From Vreelandella glaciei (GTDB taxonomy: Bacteria > Pseudomonadota > Gammaproteobacteria > Pseudomonadales > Halomonadaceae), in NCBI RefSeq assembly GCF_013415125.1, contig NZ_JACCDE010000033.1, positions 1 through 58,090 of the forward strand: a stretch of 58,090 nt of DNA. Direction: 5' to 3'. The translations under genes and the position numbers were made by a program. Under the pieces are notes generated by a model. That model was not told the DNA's origin, ran no database searches, and saw nothing but the letters and a program-made list of their open reading frames with translations. This document shows, one piece after another, positions 1 through 7,474 of the stretch (position 1 is the stretch's first letter; every line of letters begins with the position of its first letter).

Positions 1-1
1 G

Positions 2-94
2 CGGCCGCGCAAGACACTGGACTGGCGCACGCCGCTGGAAGTTTACGCCGAGGTGCTCAAGAAATCGGTCGCTGGCCCGAGCACCCTTCAATAG
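2..94 (+). CDS. IS30-family transposase, C-terminal end (partial)
   Basis: The window opens inside a reading frame that ends with a TAG at 92-94. Its 30 visible residues include the blocks RPRKTLDWRTPLEV and YAEVLKK, which match the conserved C-terminus of IS30-family DDE transposases (typically RPRKTLG(W/Y)xTP followed by a short tail). The catalytic residues lie outside the window. The gene would mobilise its own insertion sequence by cut or copy of the terminal repeats. The IS therefore extends leftwards beyond the window and its right end should lie just downstream, before the EAL protein. The family call rests on this short motif only. Confidence 0.75.
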   Translation, partial: RPRKTLDWRTPLEVYAEVLKKSVAGPSTLQ

Positions 95-120
95 CGTTGC
101 GCTTGGAACTTGAGACCGCC
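95..120 (+). mobile_element. Probable right terminal inverted repeat of the IS30-type element
   Basis: Directly after the transposase stop codon comes a GC-rich stretch ending in TTGAGACCGCC. IS30-type elements usually end within a few tens of bases of the transposase stop with an imperfect terminal inverted repeat of about 20-30 bp. The left end is outside the window, so neither the repeat pairing nor a target duplication can be checked. The exact border is inferred. Confidence 0.4.
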
Positions 121-138
121 GGGTTTTTATATAGCCGC

Positions 139-1962
139 TTAATAGCTTTCAAAAAGATACTCAATCGGTGTCGGGCGGCCAAACAGGTAGCCTTGATAGC
201 GGTAACAGCCATGGCCTCTTAGCCAGTCAAGCTGTTCTTTTTTCTCTACCCCTTCTGCGACCACGGTTAAGCCTAAACTCACGGCAAGCAGTATCGTCGT
301 ATCCACGATCGCCGCGTCTGTCTTGTCAGTGAGCAGTTCGCGAATAAACGATTGATCAATCTTTAGCTCATCTAGCGGTAAGCGCTTTAAGTAGCTCAGC
401 GATGAGTAACCAGTGCCAAAGTCATCCAGTGCAAAGCGAATCCCTCTAGCGCGGAGTTTCAACATCGTATTGCGCACCCTGACTGGCTCGCACATCAGCA
501 GGCTCTCTGTGACTTCCAGCACCAAACGGCTTGGCGGTGCCAGCGTCTCTGCTAATAACGCCTCTACGTCATGCACGAAGTCGGGTTGCTGAAACTGAAC
601 AGAACTCACATTAACGGAAATACTTAAGGTGGCGTAGGTCGCTTGATGGGACCACTTTGCCAATTGCTCGCAGGCCGACCTAAGCACCCAATAACCGATG
701 GGCACAATGAGCCTATTCTCCTCTGCCAGAGGTATAAACGTCGCGGGGGAGACCCAGCCACGCTGGGGGTGATACCAGCGCAATAATGCTTCAACCCCCG
801 TGGTCACGCCCTGATGGTCGACCTGCACCTGATAGTGCAGAGCCAACTCATTACGCTCAAGGGCCTTATGCAGATCAGCTTCCAGGCTGGCCCTTTCCAG
901 TACGCTGGTCTGCATATCGGTGTTAAAAAAGCACAGCGTGTTGCCGCCAGCCCTCTTCGCCTGCTGCAAGGCCATATCCGCTTGTTGCAGCACGCTATCC
1001 ATGCTGTGTTCGCGCCCGGTAAACAGTGCAATGCCAATACTGGCGCTAATGGGTAACGAATGACCGCTTCTCACTTGAGCGATGGTTTCCAATAGCTGGC
1101 GGGACACACGTTCCGCTTTTCGGGCGGCCTCGGTCTGCGGCTCGCCCAGGTTATTCAGCAGTACCACAAATTCATCACTACTAAAGCGCGCCAGCGTGGC
1201 CTCTGGCTCTAGCCGCTGTCGTAGCTGTTCAGCAACGTTAATCAACAGGTGATCACCGCTCTCATGACCCTGGATGTCGTTCACTAAGCGAAAGTTATCC
1301 AGATCAATCACCAACACAGCGCTATAAGACGCTGACCACTCATCATGATCAATCGCGGCCGTTAAGGAGTCCATCAGCATCCGACGGTTGGGCAGACCTG
1401 TCAGTGAGTCATAGAAGGCCAAATAGTAGGTGCGCGACTGCATTTCGAGGTAGTCGGTGAGTTCCGTCGAAATACCGCACAGGGAAGGGGGAGCACCGGG
1501 GGACATCGATAGCGGCATTTTAATCGATAAGAACGTTCTTACTCGGCTTTCACCCTGCAAGACGTTCCTCTCCTCGACCGTTACTTTCTTGCCCGACGCC
1601 AATACGCTGCGATCAACCTGCTCCATTTCAGCAGCGCTGCCAGCATCAAAAAACTCAGCGTCGCACTTACCAATGATTTTGTCGGCTGGCAGACCAAATA
1701 AATCGCTGATACGGCGATTAACATATTGATATTTTAGGGTCGGTGATTTGATATAAATAAAGGCATCGACACTATCCAAAATAGTCGCCAGCATCTCTTT
1801 ATTGGTTTGCAGCAACGCCCGGTTATGTTGCATGCGGCGTTTGAGCAGCACATTGCCCAGCAGTGCTAAAAGGAGAAAAATGAGCAGCAAGGCGATTCCC
1901 CAACGCCCCAAATAAGTGTCAATGCTGCGCAGCAGCTCTGCAGAAGTGGCGAAATGGTACAT
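139..1962 (-). CDS. Membrane-anchored PAS-GGDEF-EAL protein, c-di-GMP phosphodiesterase
   Basis: A 607-residue protein. It has one N-terminal transmembrane segment (about residues 20-40), a PAS sensor domain (about 60-170), a GGDEF domain (about 185-350) and a C-terminal EAL domain (about 365-605). The GGDEF signature is SSDEF (residues 261-265), so the two glycines needed for diguanylate cyclase activity are missing. The EAL part keeps EALLRW (from 391), DDFGTGYSSL and the KIDxSF and AEGVE blocks, so it should hydrolyse c-di-GMP; the GGDEF part probably acts as a regulatory or inactive domain. I chose the ATG at 1962 because the open frame upstream runs into the preceding glutathione-transferase gene, which ends 8 bp away on the same strand. 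The two genes may be co-transcribed. Confidence 0.85.
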   Translation of the reverse strand: MYHFATSAELLRSIDTYLGRWGIALLLIFLLLALLGNVLLKRRMQHNRALLQTNKEMLATILDSVDAFIYIKSPTLKYQYVNRRISDLFGLPADKIIGKCDAEFFDAGSAAEMEQVDRSVLASGKKVTVEERNVLQGESRVRTFLSIKMPLSMSPGAPPSLCGISTELTDYLEMQSRTYYLAFYDSLTGLPNRRMLMDSLTAAIDHDEWSASYSAVLVIDLDNFRLVNDIQGHESGDHLLINVAEQLRQRLEPEATLARFSSDEFVVLLNNLGEPQTEAARKAERVSRQLLETIAQVRSGHSLPISASIGIALFTGREHSMDSVLQQADMALQQAKRAGGNTLCFFNTDMQTSVLERASLEADLHKALERNELALHYQVQVDHQGVTTGVEALLRWYHPQRGWVSPATFIPLAEENRLIVPIGYWVLRSACEQLAKWSHQATYATLSISVNVSSVQFQQPDFVHDVEALLAETLAPPSRLVLEVTESLLMCEPVRVRNTMLKLRARGIRFALDDFGTGYSSLSYLKRLPLDELKIDQSFIRELLTDKTDAAIVDTTILLAVSLGLTVVAEGVEKKEQLDWLRGHGCYRYQGYLFGRPTPIEYLFESY

Positions 1963-1970
1963 GGCAGTTA

Positions 1971-2642
1971 TTACTGGCCAGGCATGGTTAACGGGCCAGC
2001 TCGCGCTACCACTCGCTGCCATGCGGAATCTTGTTCGACACGCGATACAAAAGCAGCAATGGCAGAATACTGCTCTAACGACTGGACGGCCGCCACCGCC
2101 TGTAGCGGAAAGCTCATTTGAATATCCGCGCCACTAGGCCAGGGGCCGGCAAAATTGCCGTTGGCTGATAAGTGCTGGTTGATGAAGGTGAGGTGCTGTT
2201 TCAACTGCGGTGCTAAAAAACGCTTACTCACCGTATCGCTGATGCCTTGCGCCAGCGGTTTAATCAGCCAGGGCGATTGCTTGGGAACTTGGCTAAACAC
2301 AAGCTGCATCACCAGCAGTGGCATCAGTGAGCCTTCGGCATAATGTAGCCAGTAACGGTAATCTACCCAAGCCCGCAAGTCATCGGAAGAAGGCTGACAC
2401 CGCCCTTGCCCGTAGCGCTGTAATAGGTAATCAATGATCGCGCCTGACTCAGCCACGGTGAGATTACCATCGGTAATGACCGGGGATTTACCAAGCGGGT
2501 GGATTTTTTTTAGCGAATCGGGCGCTTGCTGTGTTTTGTCATCGCGTTGGTAAATTACCAGCTCATAGTCCAGTTCTAAGGCTTCTAATAGCCATAAAAT
2601 CCGATGAGAACGAGACTTTTCCAAATGGTGAACGTGAATCAT
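1971..2642 (-). CDS. Glutathione S-transferase family protein
   Basis: A 223-residue cytosolic protein with an N-terminal thioredoxin-like domain (about 1-80) and an all-helical C-terminal domain. The first domain shows the glutathione-binding pattern HPLGKSPVI followed by AESGAIIDYL, and the N-terminus EKSRSHRILWLLEALEL carries the usual active-site helix, with Ser or Arg-Ser rather than a cysteine near the start. Its likely role is conjugation or reduction of electrophiles with glutathione; the substrate is unknown. The ATG at 2642 is preceded by GGAG at suitable spacing; a longer frame (to 2681) has no such site. It lies 8 bp upstream of the EAL protein gene on the same strand. Confidence 0.8.
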   Translation of the reverse strand: MIHVHHLEKSRSHRILWLLEALELDYELVIYQRDDKTQQAPDSLKKIHPLGKSPVITDGNLTVAESGAIIDYLLQRYGQGRCQPSSDDLRAWVDYRYWLHYAEGSLMPLLVMQLVFSQVPKQSPWLIKPLAQGISDTVSKRFLAPQLKQHLTFINQHLSANGNFAGPWPSGADIQMSFPLQAVAAVQSLEQYSAIAAFVSRVEQDSAWQRVVARAGPLTMPGQ

Positions 2643-2827
2643 AAACACTCCATGGGGCTGAGTTATACACCAACATTGCACTGGCGACAGTTATCCATTA
2701 CTGCAAGCGCCTTCAGCTTAGTATCATAAAGATCCTCTTAATAGGATCAATATACCAAGGTTAGCACCATCACAGCGCTGAACCCCATGAAAGCATCAAA
2801 CTAGTAAAAATCAAGGAAAATTAATGA

Positions 2828-3403
2828 TTAACGATGTGCATGACGCCAGCGCGCCAGTAAATCCAGCGGTGAACACTTTCCTTGCAGCCAAGGCGCTAAT
2901 AAGCGCGTTGAGAGCGGAATAAACACAAACACCATCACTGGCGTCAACATCAAGGTACTCACCAACACCCGGGGCACCAGCGCCCAATCGGCCAATACGC
3001 CACCAAATACCCATTGAAAAAGCAACGAGATGGGGAAGAAGGCCAACCAAACAGCCACGGCTTGCTTCCAACGCGGTGGTGCGCTGTTGCCGTTGTTTTG
3101 AAACCACGTGTCCAGCCCGGTGGCACGGTGCTCTTGAGGCGCTTCATACAGCCCTTTTCCGCGCGTCAACCACGCATGTCGTGAGGCGGAGTGCTCCCAG
3201 GCGGCTAAGGTTTCGCTGCTGCTAAAGCGAAATATGATCTGATATTCATCGTCATCAGCGGGGGGTGCCAGTACGCCAGAGCCGAGGTAGCCAGCAAAAT
3301 CAGCCGCCAGCTCGCGCCCCTCGTTTAGCCAACGATTAAAATCGAAGTAGCGGCCGTGCTCAACGCGACGAGCCACCATCAATGTGACAGGTGAGGCAGA
3401 CAT
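2828..3403 (-). CDS. Antibiotic biosynthesis monooxygenase (ABM)-domain membrane protein
   Basis: A 191-residue protein. Residues 1-95 look like an ABM/dimeric ferredoxin-like domain (MVARRVEHGR, a beta strand containing YQIIFRF, then SETLAAWEHSASRHAW). The second half holds two hydrophobic segments (about 114-135 and 139-162), so the domain is tethered to the inner membrane. Such two-helix ABM proteins are common in proteobacteria, but their reaction is not known; some soluble relatives oxidise polyketide quinols or degrade haem. The start has an AGGAG site 6-7 bases upstream. It is a single gene with its own promoter, and an inverted repeat sits near the predicted transcript start. Confidence 0.7.
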   Translation of the reverse strand: MSASPVTLMVARRVEHGRYFDFNRWLNEGRELAADFAGYLGSGVLAPPADDDEYQIIFRFSSSETLAAWEHSASRHAWLTRGKGLYEAPQEHRATGLDTWFQNNGNSAPPRWKQAVAVWLAFFPISLLFQWVFGGVLADWALVPRVLVSTLMLTPVMVFVFIPLSTRLLAPWLQGKCSPLDLLARWRHAHR

Positions 3404-3454
3404 GGTATATCTCCTAATGTGTGGACAGCCAGCGCCGGGTAGGCAGGCTGCTTG

Positions 3455-3496
3455 CTTTCAGGCGGGTAAACCTGAAAGTCCAATGGCCACATTATA
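3455..3496 (-). promoter_or_regulatory. Promoter -10 and inverted-repeat operator for the ABM gene
   Basis: On the minus strand a perfect TATAAT lies at 3491-3496, about 90 bp upstream of the ABM start codon. Immediately downstream is a perfect 8-bp inverted repeat, CTTTCAGG and CCTGAAAG (3455-3462 and 3471-3478), with an 8-bp centre. Its position just after the predicted transcript start suits a repressor operator or a 5' leader hairpin. The -35 is weak. No adjacent regulator gene is visible. Confidence 0.4.
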
Positions 3497-3638
3497 CAAG
3501 CAATGTTGATGCCATGCTGTGAATGTTACGCGCTAGCTGTTGGTGCTAGGCGCTAGCACAAGGTGTGCCGTTTGATTTACCGTCCAGGAATCGGGTGGGG
3601 CGCTCTCCTCGCTGGAAAGCACATATATGCTAGTAGAT

Positions 3639-3951
3639 CTACTTAGCACTGCGTATCGCATCTGTCTCTTGGAGATCAGGTTCTACGACTGGCCCTTGAT
3701 ACTCACCTTCAGGGCGAAGAATGGCATCGACCTCGGACCGATAGCGATTCAGCAAGTGTGCTAAATTGATTCTTATGCGGTGGGTCTCCAGCCCAAACGC
3801 TTGGCGCTGATCTGTGCGTTTAAGCGAGGGTTGGTAGCCGCTTCACTTAAGCTTTCTAGCGTAGAGAGCACTAATTTTCGGCACTGTTTAAATTGGGAAT
3901 GACGTAATAAATGAGGCCATTCAGGGTGATCGATGTTTCATCGCGGTGCAT
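3639..3951 (-). pseudogene. Decayed reading frame of unknown family (frameshifted)
   Basis: No intact gene occupies 3404-4200. On the minus strand one frame reads HPEWPHLLRHSQ and continues through LVLSTLESLSEAATNPRLNA, then stops. The next frame overlaps and continues with LETHRIRINLAHLLNRYR and VDAILRPEGEYQGPVVEP to a TAG at 3639. Together they look like one C-terminal protein region split by a frameshift, with a stop upstream. I do not recognise the family. Flanking stretches 3497-3638 and 3952-4200 show no gene or clear signal. Confidence 0.35.
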
Positions 3952-4200
3952 AGGCAAGCTTAACATCCGGTTAAAGGATCAATACTAATAAATCGGCCCT
4001 GTTCAGAAAAACTTAAACATACTTCGCAACATCTCCTTCGAATAAGTATCGATACTAACGCATATGAACAACGTATTACTGCCCAGGCTCTTTGAACTGC
4101 ACAACACATTATCGATAGCAGGCACAATAACTTAAGGGGTACGGGAGTGACGGGCGGCGCCCAAAAAGCATGCCTAGTCGCCCATGGTTAACGGTAATAA

Positions 4201-4830
4201 TTAACGGCCAATCCACTCAACAAAGGTCGTCTCACCCAACAAGTGGCGTTCATGGCGCACCCGGCTCAGTGCCGCATAGGGCAAATCCATCGCCAGCATC
4301 CGAGAAAGCGGTTGTTCAATCACTTGGTGCAGTAGGCCATTGCAGACAAATAGATGCGCCACGATGAGCACATGCTTTCCTGGTGGGTTGGCAAGCAGTT
4401 GCTGCCACACTTCCGCTAGACGCGCATCGAAGGCCTGGGTAGTTTCACCGCCCGGCGGCGATACCGATGCCGGATCATACCAGAACGCACTCATCCGTTC
4501 GGTGCCCTCTTCTGCAAACACCTGGGCGTGGGTTTTACCCTCCCACCGCCCCAAATGCAGCTCGGCAAGGCCCTCTTCCACCTGAACGGGCAGGTCAAAC
4601 TCTTCGCCCAGCCACAGTGCAAACTCACGGCAGCGCGTAAGTGGCGAGGTGACAATCGCATCATAAGGCAGATGGCCTTCGACCGTATGCCCCATAACGG
4701 CATCGGTCACCTGCTGCCAGCCCGTCTCGCTCAGCGGATGATCGGTGGAGCCACGCAGCATACGCCCGCCTACCGGCTCACCGTGGCGCAACAAATCAAT
4801 GGTGGTGATCTCCGCATCGGGAAAACGCAT
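4201..4830 (-). CDS. Histidine phosphatase family protein of the phn-type operon
   Basis: A 209-residue cytosolic phosphatase of the phosphoglycerate-mutase-like superfamily. The phosphohistidine motif LLRHGEP puts the catalytic His at residue 16; AELHLGRWEG supplies the acid and VAHLF the second His. The pattern is closest to CobC/alpha-ribazole-phosphatase-type members, but no cobalamin genes are nearby. It is the last gene behind phnD-phnC-phnE-phnE; the frame overlaps the permease end. I chose the ATG at 4830 because GAGG lies about 8 bases upstream, which puts the start 32 bp after the permease stop. The context suggests that it dephosphorylates a small phosphoester brought in or formed under phosphate limitation. 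The substrate is unknown. Confidence 0.75.
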   Translation of the reverse strand: MRFPDAEITTIDLLRHGEPVGGRMLRGSTDHPLSETGWQQVTDAVMGHTVEGHLPYDAIVTSPLTRCREFALWLGEEFDLPVQVEEGLAELHLGRWEGKTHAQVFAEEGTERMSAFWYDPASVSPPGGETTQAFDARLAEVWQQLLANPPGKHVLIVAHLFVCNGLLHQVIEQPLSRMLAMDLPYAALSRVRHERHLLGETTFVEWIGR

Positions 4831-4862
4831 ACTCAGCCCTCGTTTAACAGTGCCACTGCCGG

Positions 4863-5678
4863 TTAAATAATCGCGTGACGAACGCGTGCGGAAACCCACT
4901 CCGACACCAGTACGGTGGCGAAAATCATGATAAAAATGACGCTGACCTGATCCCAGGCGAGGCTGTTGATCGAGGCATTTAGCTGCAAACCAATCCCGCC
5001 TGCGCCGACCAATCCCAGCACGGTCGATTCGCGGATATTAATATCCCAGCGGTAAACACTAATCCCAGCGAAGGCAGGCATGATTTGCGGCAACACGCCA
5101 TAGTTCATCACCTGCAGACGGCTGGCACCGGTCGCGCTTATCGCCTCGACGGGCGTGGGATGGATCTCTTCAATCGCCTCATAAAGCAGCTTGCCGACAA
5201 AACCGATCGAGCGAAGGGCGATAGCGATTATACCCGCCAACACCCCTGGGCCGAGAATGGTGACAAGCAACATTGCCCAGATCAGTGAGTTGATCGAGCG
5301 GGATGAGACAATGATCATCAGCGCCGCACTGCGTACCAGCGGGTGCGGCGTGGTATTACGTGCGGCCATAAACGCCACGGGGAACGCCATTATAATGCCA
5401 ATGGCGGTGCCTAGGGTGGCGATGTTAATGGTGTCCCACATGGGCTTCCAGAGCACATTGGCGTAGCCCCATTCCGGCGGCGTCATGCGGCTGATCAGGT
5501 CGGCCCCTTGACGGCCAGCGTCTTCGACAAACACCCACATGGTATTGTCGGAAATCATCTTCCAGCAGAGCAGAAAGAGACTGACACCCGCCAGCCAAGC
5601 CAGATACTGCAGCCATTGGGCGCGAGTGGTACGCCGCCGCCAAACCGGCAGACCCTGGGAGTTAGTAGATACTGGCAT
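4863..5678 (-). CDS. phnE: Phosphonate/phosphite-type ABC transporter permease 2
   Basis: A 271-residue inner-membrane permease of the BPD_transp_1 fold. It has about six hydrophobic segments and the EAA-type cytoplasmic loop (EAISATGASRLQVMNYGVLPQ) that contacts the ATPase. The C-terminal block RESTVLGLVGAGGIG is characteristic of PhnE-like permeases. It should pair with the other permease as a heterodimer. GGAG precedes the ATG. It lies 42 bp after the first permease and is followed closely by the histidine phosphatase. The transported compound cannot be told apart (phosphonate, phosphite or phosphate) from sequence alone. Confidence 0.85.
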   Translation of the reverse strand: MPVSTNSQGLPVWRRRTTRAQWLQYLAWLAGVSLFLLCWKMISDNTMWVFVEDAGRQGADLISRMTPPEWGYANVLWKPMWDTINIATLGTAIGIIMAFPVAFMAARNTTPHPLVRSAALMIIVSSRSINSLIWAMLLVTILGPGVLAGIIAIALRSIGFVGKLLYEAIEEIHPTPVEAISATGASRLQVMNYGVLPQIMPAFAGISVYRWDINIRESTVLGLVGAGGIGLQLNASINSLAWDQVSVIFIMIFATVLVSEWVSARVRHAII

Positions 5679-5720
5679 CGCGATTCTCCAAATATAACAG
5701 ACCAGGGGGCTAATAAGCGC

Positions 5721-6560
5721 TCACTGGGTCCAACGGCGGACATGGCTCGAGCTGTACTCGCACAACAACACAATAGCGATAATGATCAGCAAAATAGCGG
5801 CAGAGGTATCGTACTCATAGCGGCTCAACGAGGTGTTCAACGTGGCGCCAATACCGCCCGCGCCCACAATGCCAATCACCGATGACTCACGAAAATTGAT
5901 ATCCAGACGGTAAACCGAAAGCCCAATCAAGCGCGGCATAACTTGCGGCTGAACCGCATGGTTCATGGTTTGCCACCAGCTTGCCCCGGTGGCCCTCACG
6001 GCTTCCACCTGACGCCAGTCCAGGTCTTCAATATCTTCCGCTAACAGCTTGGCCATAAAGCCAATCGTCGCAAAGGCCAGGGTGATCATCCCCGCCAGCG
6101 GCCCAAAGCCGAACATGACCACAAACAAAATCGCGATAATGATTTCTTGAAAGGTCCGCGAAACGGCAATAATCGCGCGACATATAAAGTAGATCGGCAG
6201 CGGCGAAATGTTCCGCGCGGCGCCCAGGCCCACCGGGATCGCCAGCAGCACGCCCACTACCGTGGAAGTCAGCGTCATGGTCAAACTTTCCAGCAGCCCC
6301 GCCACGATGTCGTCGTAGCGGCTGATAAAATCAGGCTGCATAAAGGCGCCCAAGAAGTTAACCGCCCGCCCTGCACCTTCGGCTACCCGCGCCCAGTTCA
6401 CCTCGACCGAGGCAAGCGCCAGCACTAAATAAATCACCGCACCAATGGCCAACCCCCAACGCAAGCGTGGGTTCTCAATCAATGGCAGGCGCCGCCACTG
6501 GCCGCGCTGGGCCGCCTGCTGACGTGTTTGCACCCGTGTCATATCTGCCCGCTCGCTCAT
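5721..6560 (-). CDS. phnE: Phosphonate/phosphite-type ABC transporter permease 1
   Basis: A 279-residue inner-membrane permease, homologous to the following gene. It has an N-terminal cytoplasmic tail of about 35 residues, six predicted membrane segments, an EAA loop (EAVRATGASWWQTMNHAVQPQ) and the family signature RESSVIGIVGAGGIG. Its start codon overlaps the stop of phnC by 4 bp (ATGA), so the two are translationally coupled; GGGAG lies upstream. Two tandem PhnE-type permeases are common in this transporter family. Confidence 0.87.
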   Translation of the reverse strand: MSERADMTRVQTRQQAAQRGQWRRLPLIENPRLRWGLAIGAVIYLVLALASVEVNWARVAEGAGRAVNFLGAFMQPDFISRYDDIVAGLLESLTMTLTSTVVGVLLAIPVGLGAARNISPLPIYFICRAIIAVSRTFQEIIIAILFVVMFGFGPLAGMITLAFATIGFMAKLLAEDIEDLDWRQVEAVRATGASWWQTMNHAVQPQVMPRLIGLSVYRLDINFRESSVIGIVGAGGIGATLNTSLSRYEYDTSAAILLIIIAIVLLCEYSSSHVRRWTQ

Positions 6561-7396
6561 CGAGCACTCCCTGCTGCCATCGTCGGCAGGCCGCGCTGGT
6601 AAGAAGATGCTTCCGAGTCATCCGCCTCGTCATCCAGCGGTTCGGGGGTGGTATCCCAATCCTCTTCGCCATAAATGGTCGTGAGCATTTCGCTGGTCAG
6701 TTCACTAGGCAGGCCGTCAAAAACGATTTGTCCAGCCCGCAGGCCGACAATCCGGTCGGCAAACTGCTGCGCCAACGCCACATCATGAATATTGATGATC
6801 GCTGCCAAATCGCGCTCAGCACATAGCTCGCGAATCAAGCGCATGATCTGACGCGACGTTTTCGGGTCGAGGCTGGCGGTAGGCTCATCAACCAGCAGCA
6901 GCTTGGGGCTCTGCAGCAGTGCCCGGGCGATACCGACGCGCTGGCGCTGACCACCGGAAAGGGCATCAGCGCGCTTATCGATAGCATGAGGAAGCCCTAC
7001 CCGCTCGAGTAGCCGAAAGGCTTCGACGACTGCTTCCTGTGGGTAGCGACGCAAAAAACTGCGCCAAAAACCGACATAGCCGAGCTGGCCGGATAGCACG
7101 TTTTCCATCACGGTGAGCCGGTCGACCAGGGCATACTCCTGGAAAATCATCCCCATTGAGCGGCGCGCCTGGCGAAGCTTCTGCCCTGAAAGCTTGGTCA
7201 GCTCCGTGCCTTCCAGGCGAATACTGCCCTGGGTAGGCTCCACTAACCGATTCACACAGCGAATGAGGGTACTTTTACCCGCGCCGGATGGCCCAATTAG
7301 CGCCATTACCTGGCCTTTGGGCAGCGTGAGTTCAATGTCCGTCAGCGCCCGATCCCCGGTGGGGTAACGCTTACCAACGCCGCTTAGTGTCAACAT
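6557..7396 (-). CDS. phnC: Phosphonate/phosphite-type ABC transporter ATP-binding protein
   Basis: A 279-residue ABC ATPase. It shows Walker A GPSGAGKST, a Q-loop region MIFQEYALVDRLTVMENVL, signature LSGGQRQRVGIARAL, Walker B LLLVDEPTASLD and the switch His in IINIHDV. The LVDRLTVMENVL block is typical of PhnC. It would energise uptake by the PhnE pair with PhnD. It has an AGGAAA site before the ATG. A long hairpin lies in the 78-bp gap to phnD. About 30 C-terminal residues are acidic and variable. Confidence 0.9.
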   Translation of the reverse strand: MLTLSGVGKRYPTGDRALTDIELTLPKGQVMALIGPSGAGKSTLIRCVNRLVEPTQGSIRLEGTELTKLSGQKLRQARRSMGMIFQEYALVDRLTVMENVLSGQLGYVGFWRSFLRRYPQEAVVEAFRLLERVGLPHAIDKRADALSGGQRQRVGIARALLQSPKLLLVDEPTASLDPKTSRQIMRLIRELCAERDLAAIINIHDVALAQQFADRIVGLRAGQIVFDGLPSELTSEMLTTIYGEEDWDTTPEPLDDEADDSEASSYQRGLPTMAAGSAR

Positions 7397-7422
7397 TTTT
7401 CCTGCCTCATCTGTATAGCGAA

Positions 7423-7452
7423 ACGGCCAGAAAGGGGTGCCTTCCTGGCCGT
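7423..7452 (-). terminator. Intercistronic hairpin between phnD and phnC
   Basis: ACGGCCAG (7423-7430) pairs with CTGGCCGT (7445-7452), and the inner bases extend the stem past one mismatch to a 4-nt loop. There is no long T-run on the coding strand, so this is more likely a partial terminator or an RNA end that stabilises the binding-protein message than a full stop. It would give more PhnD than PhnC/PhnE. Confidence 0.55.
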
Positions 7453-7474
7453 GCAGTACCGTTTACCTTAACGA

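Noticed and set aside
5085..5466. Long open frames antisense to the permease genes
   Set aside because: They mirror codon bias of the genuine permease and lack starts with ribosome-binding sites.
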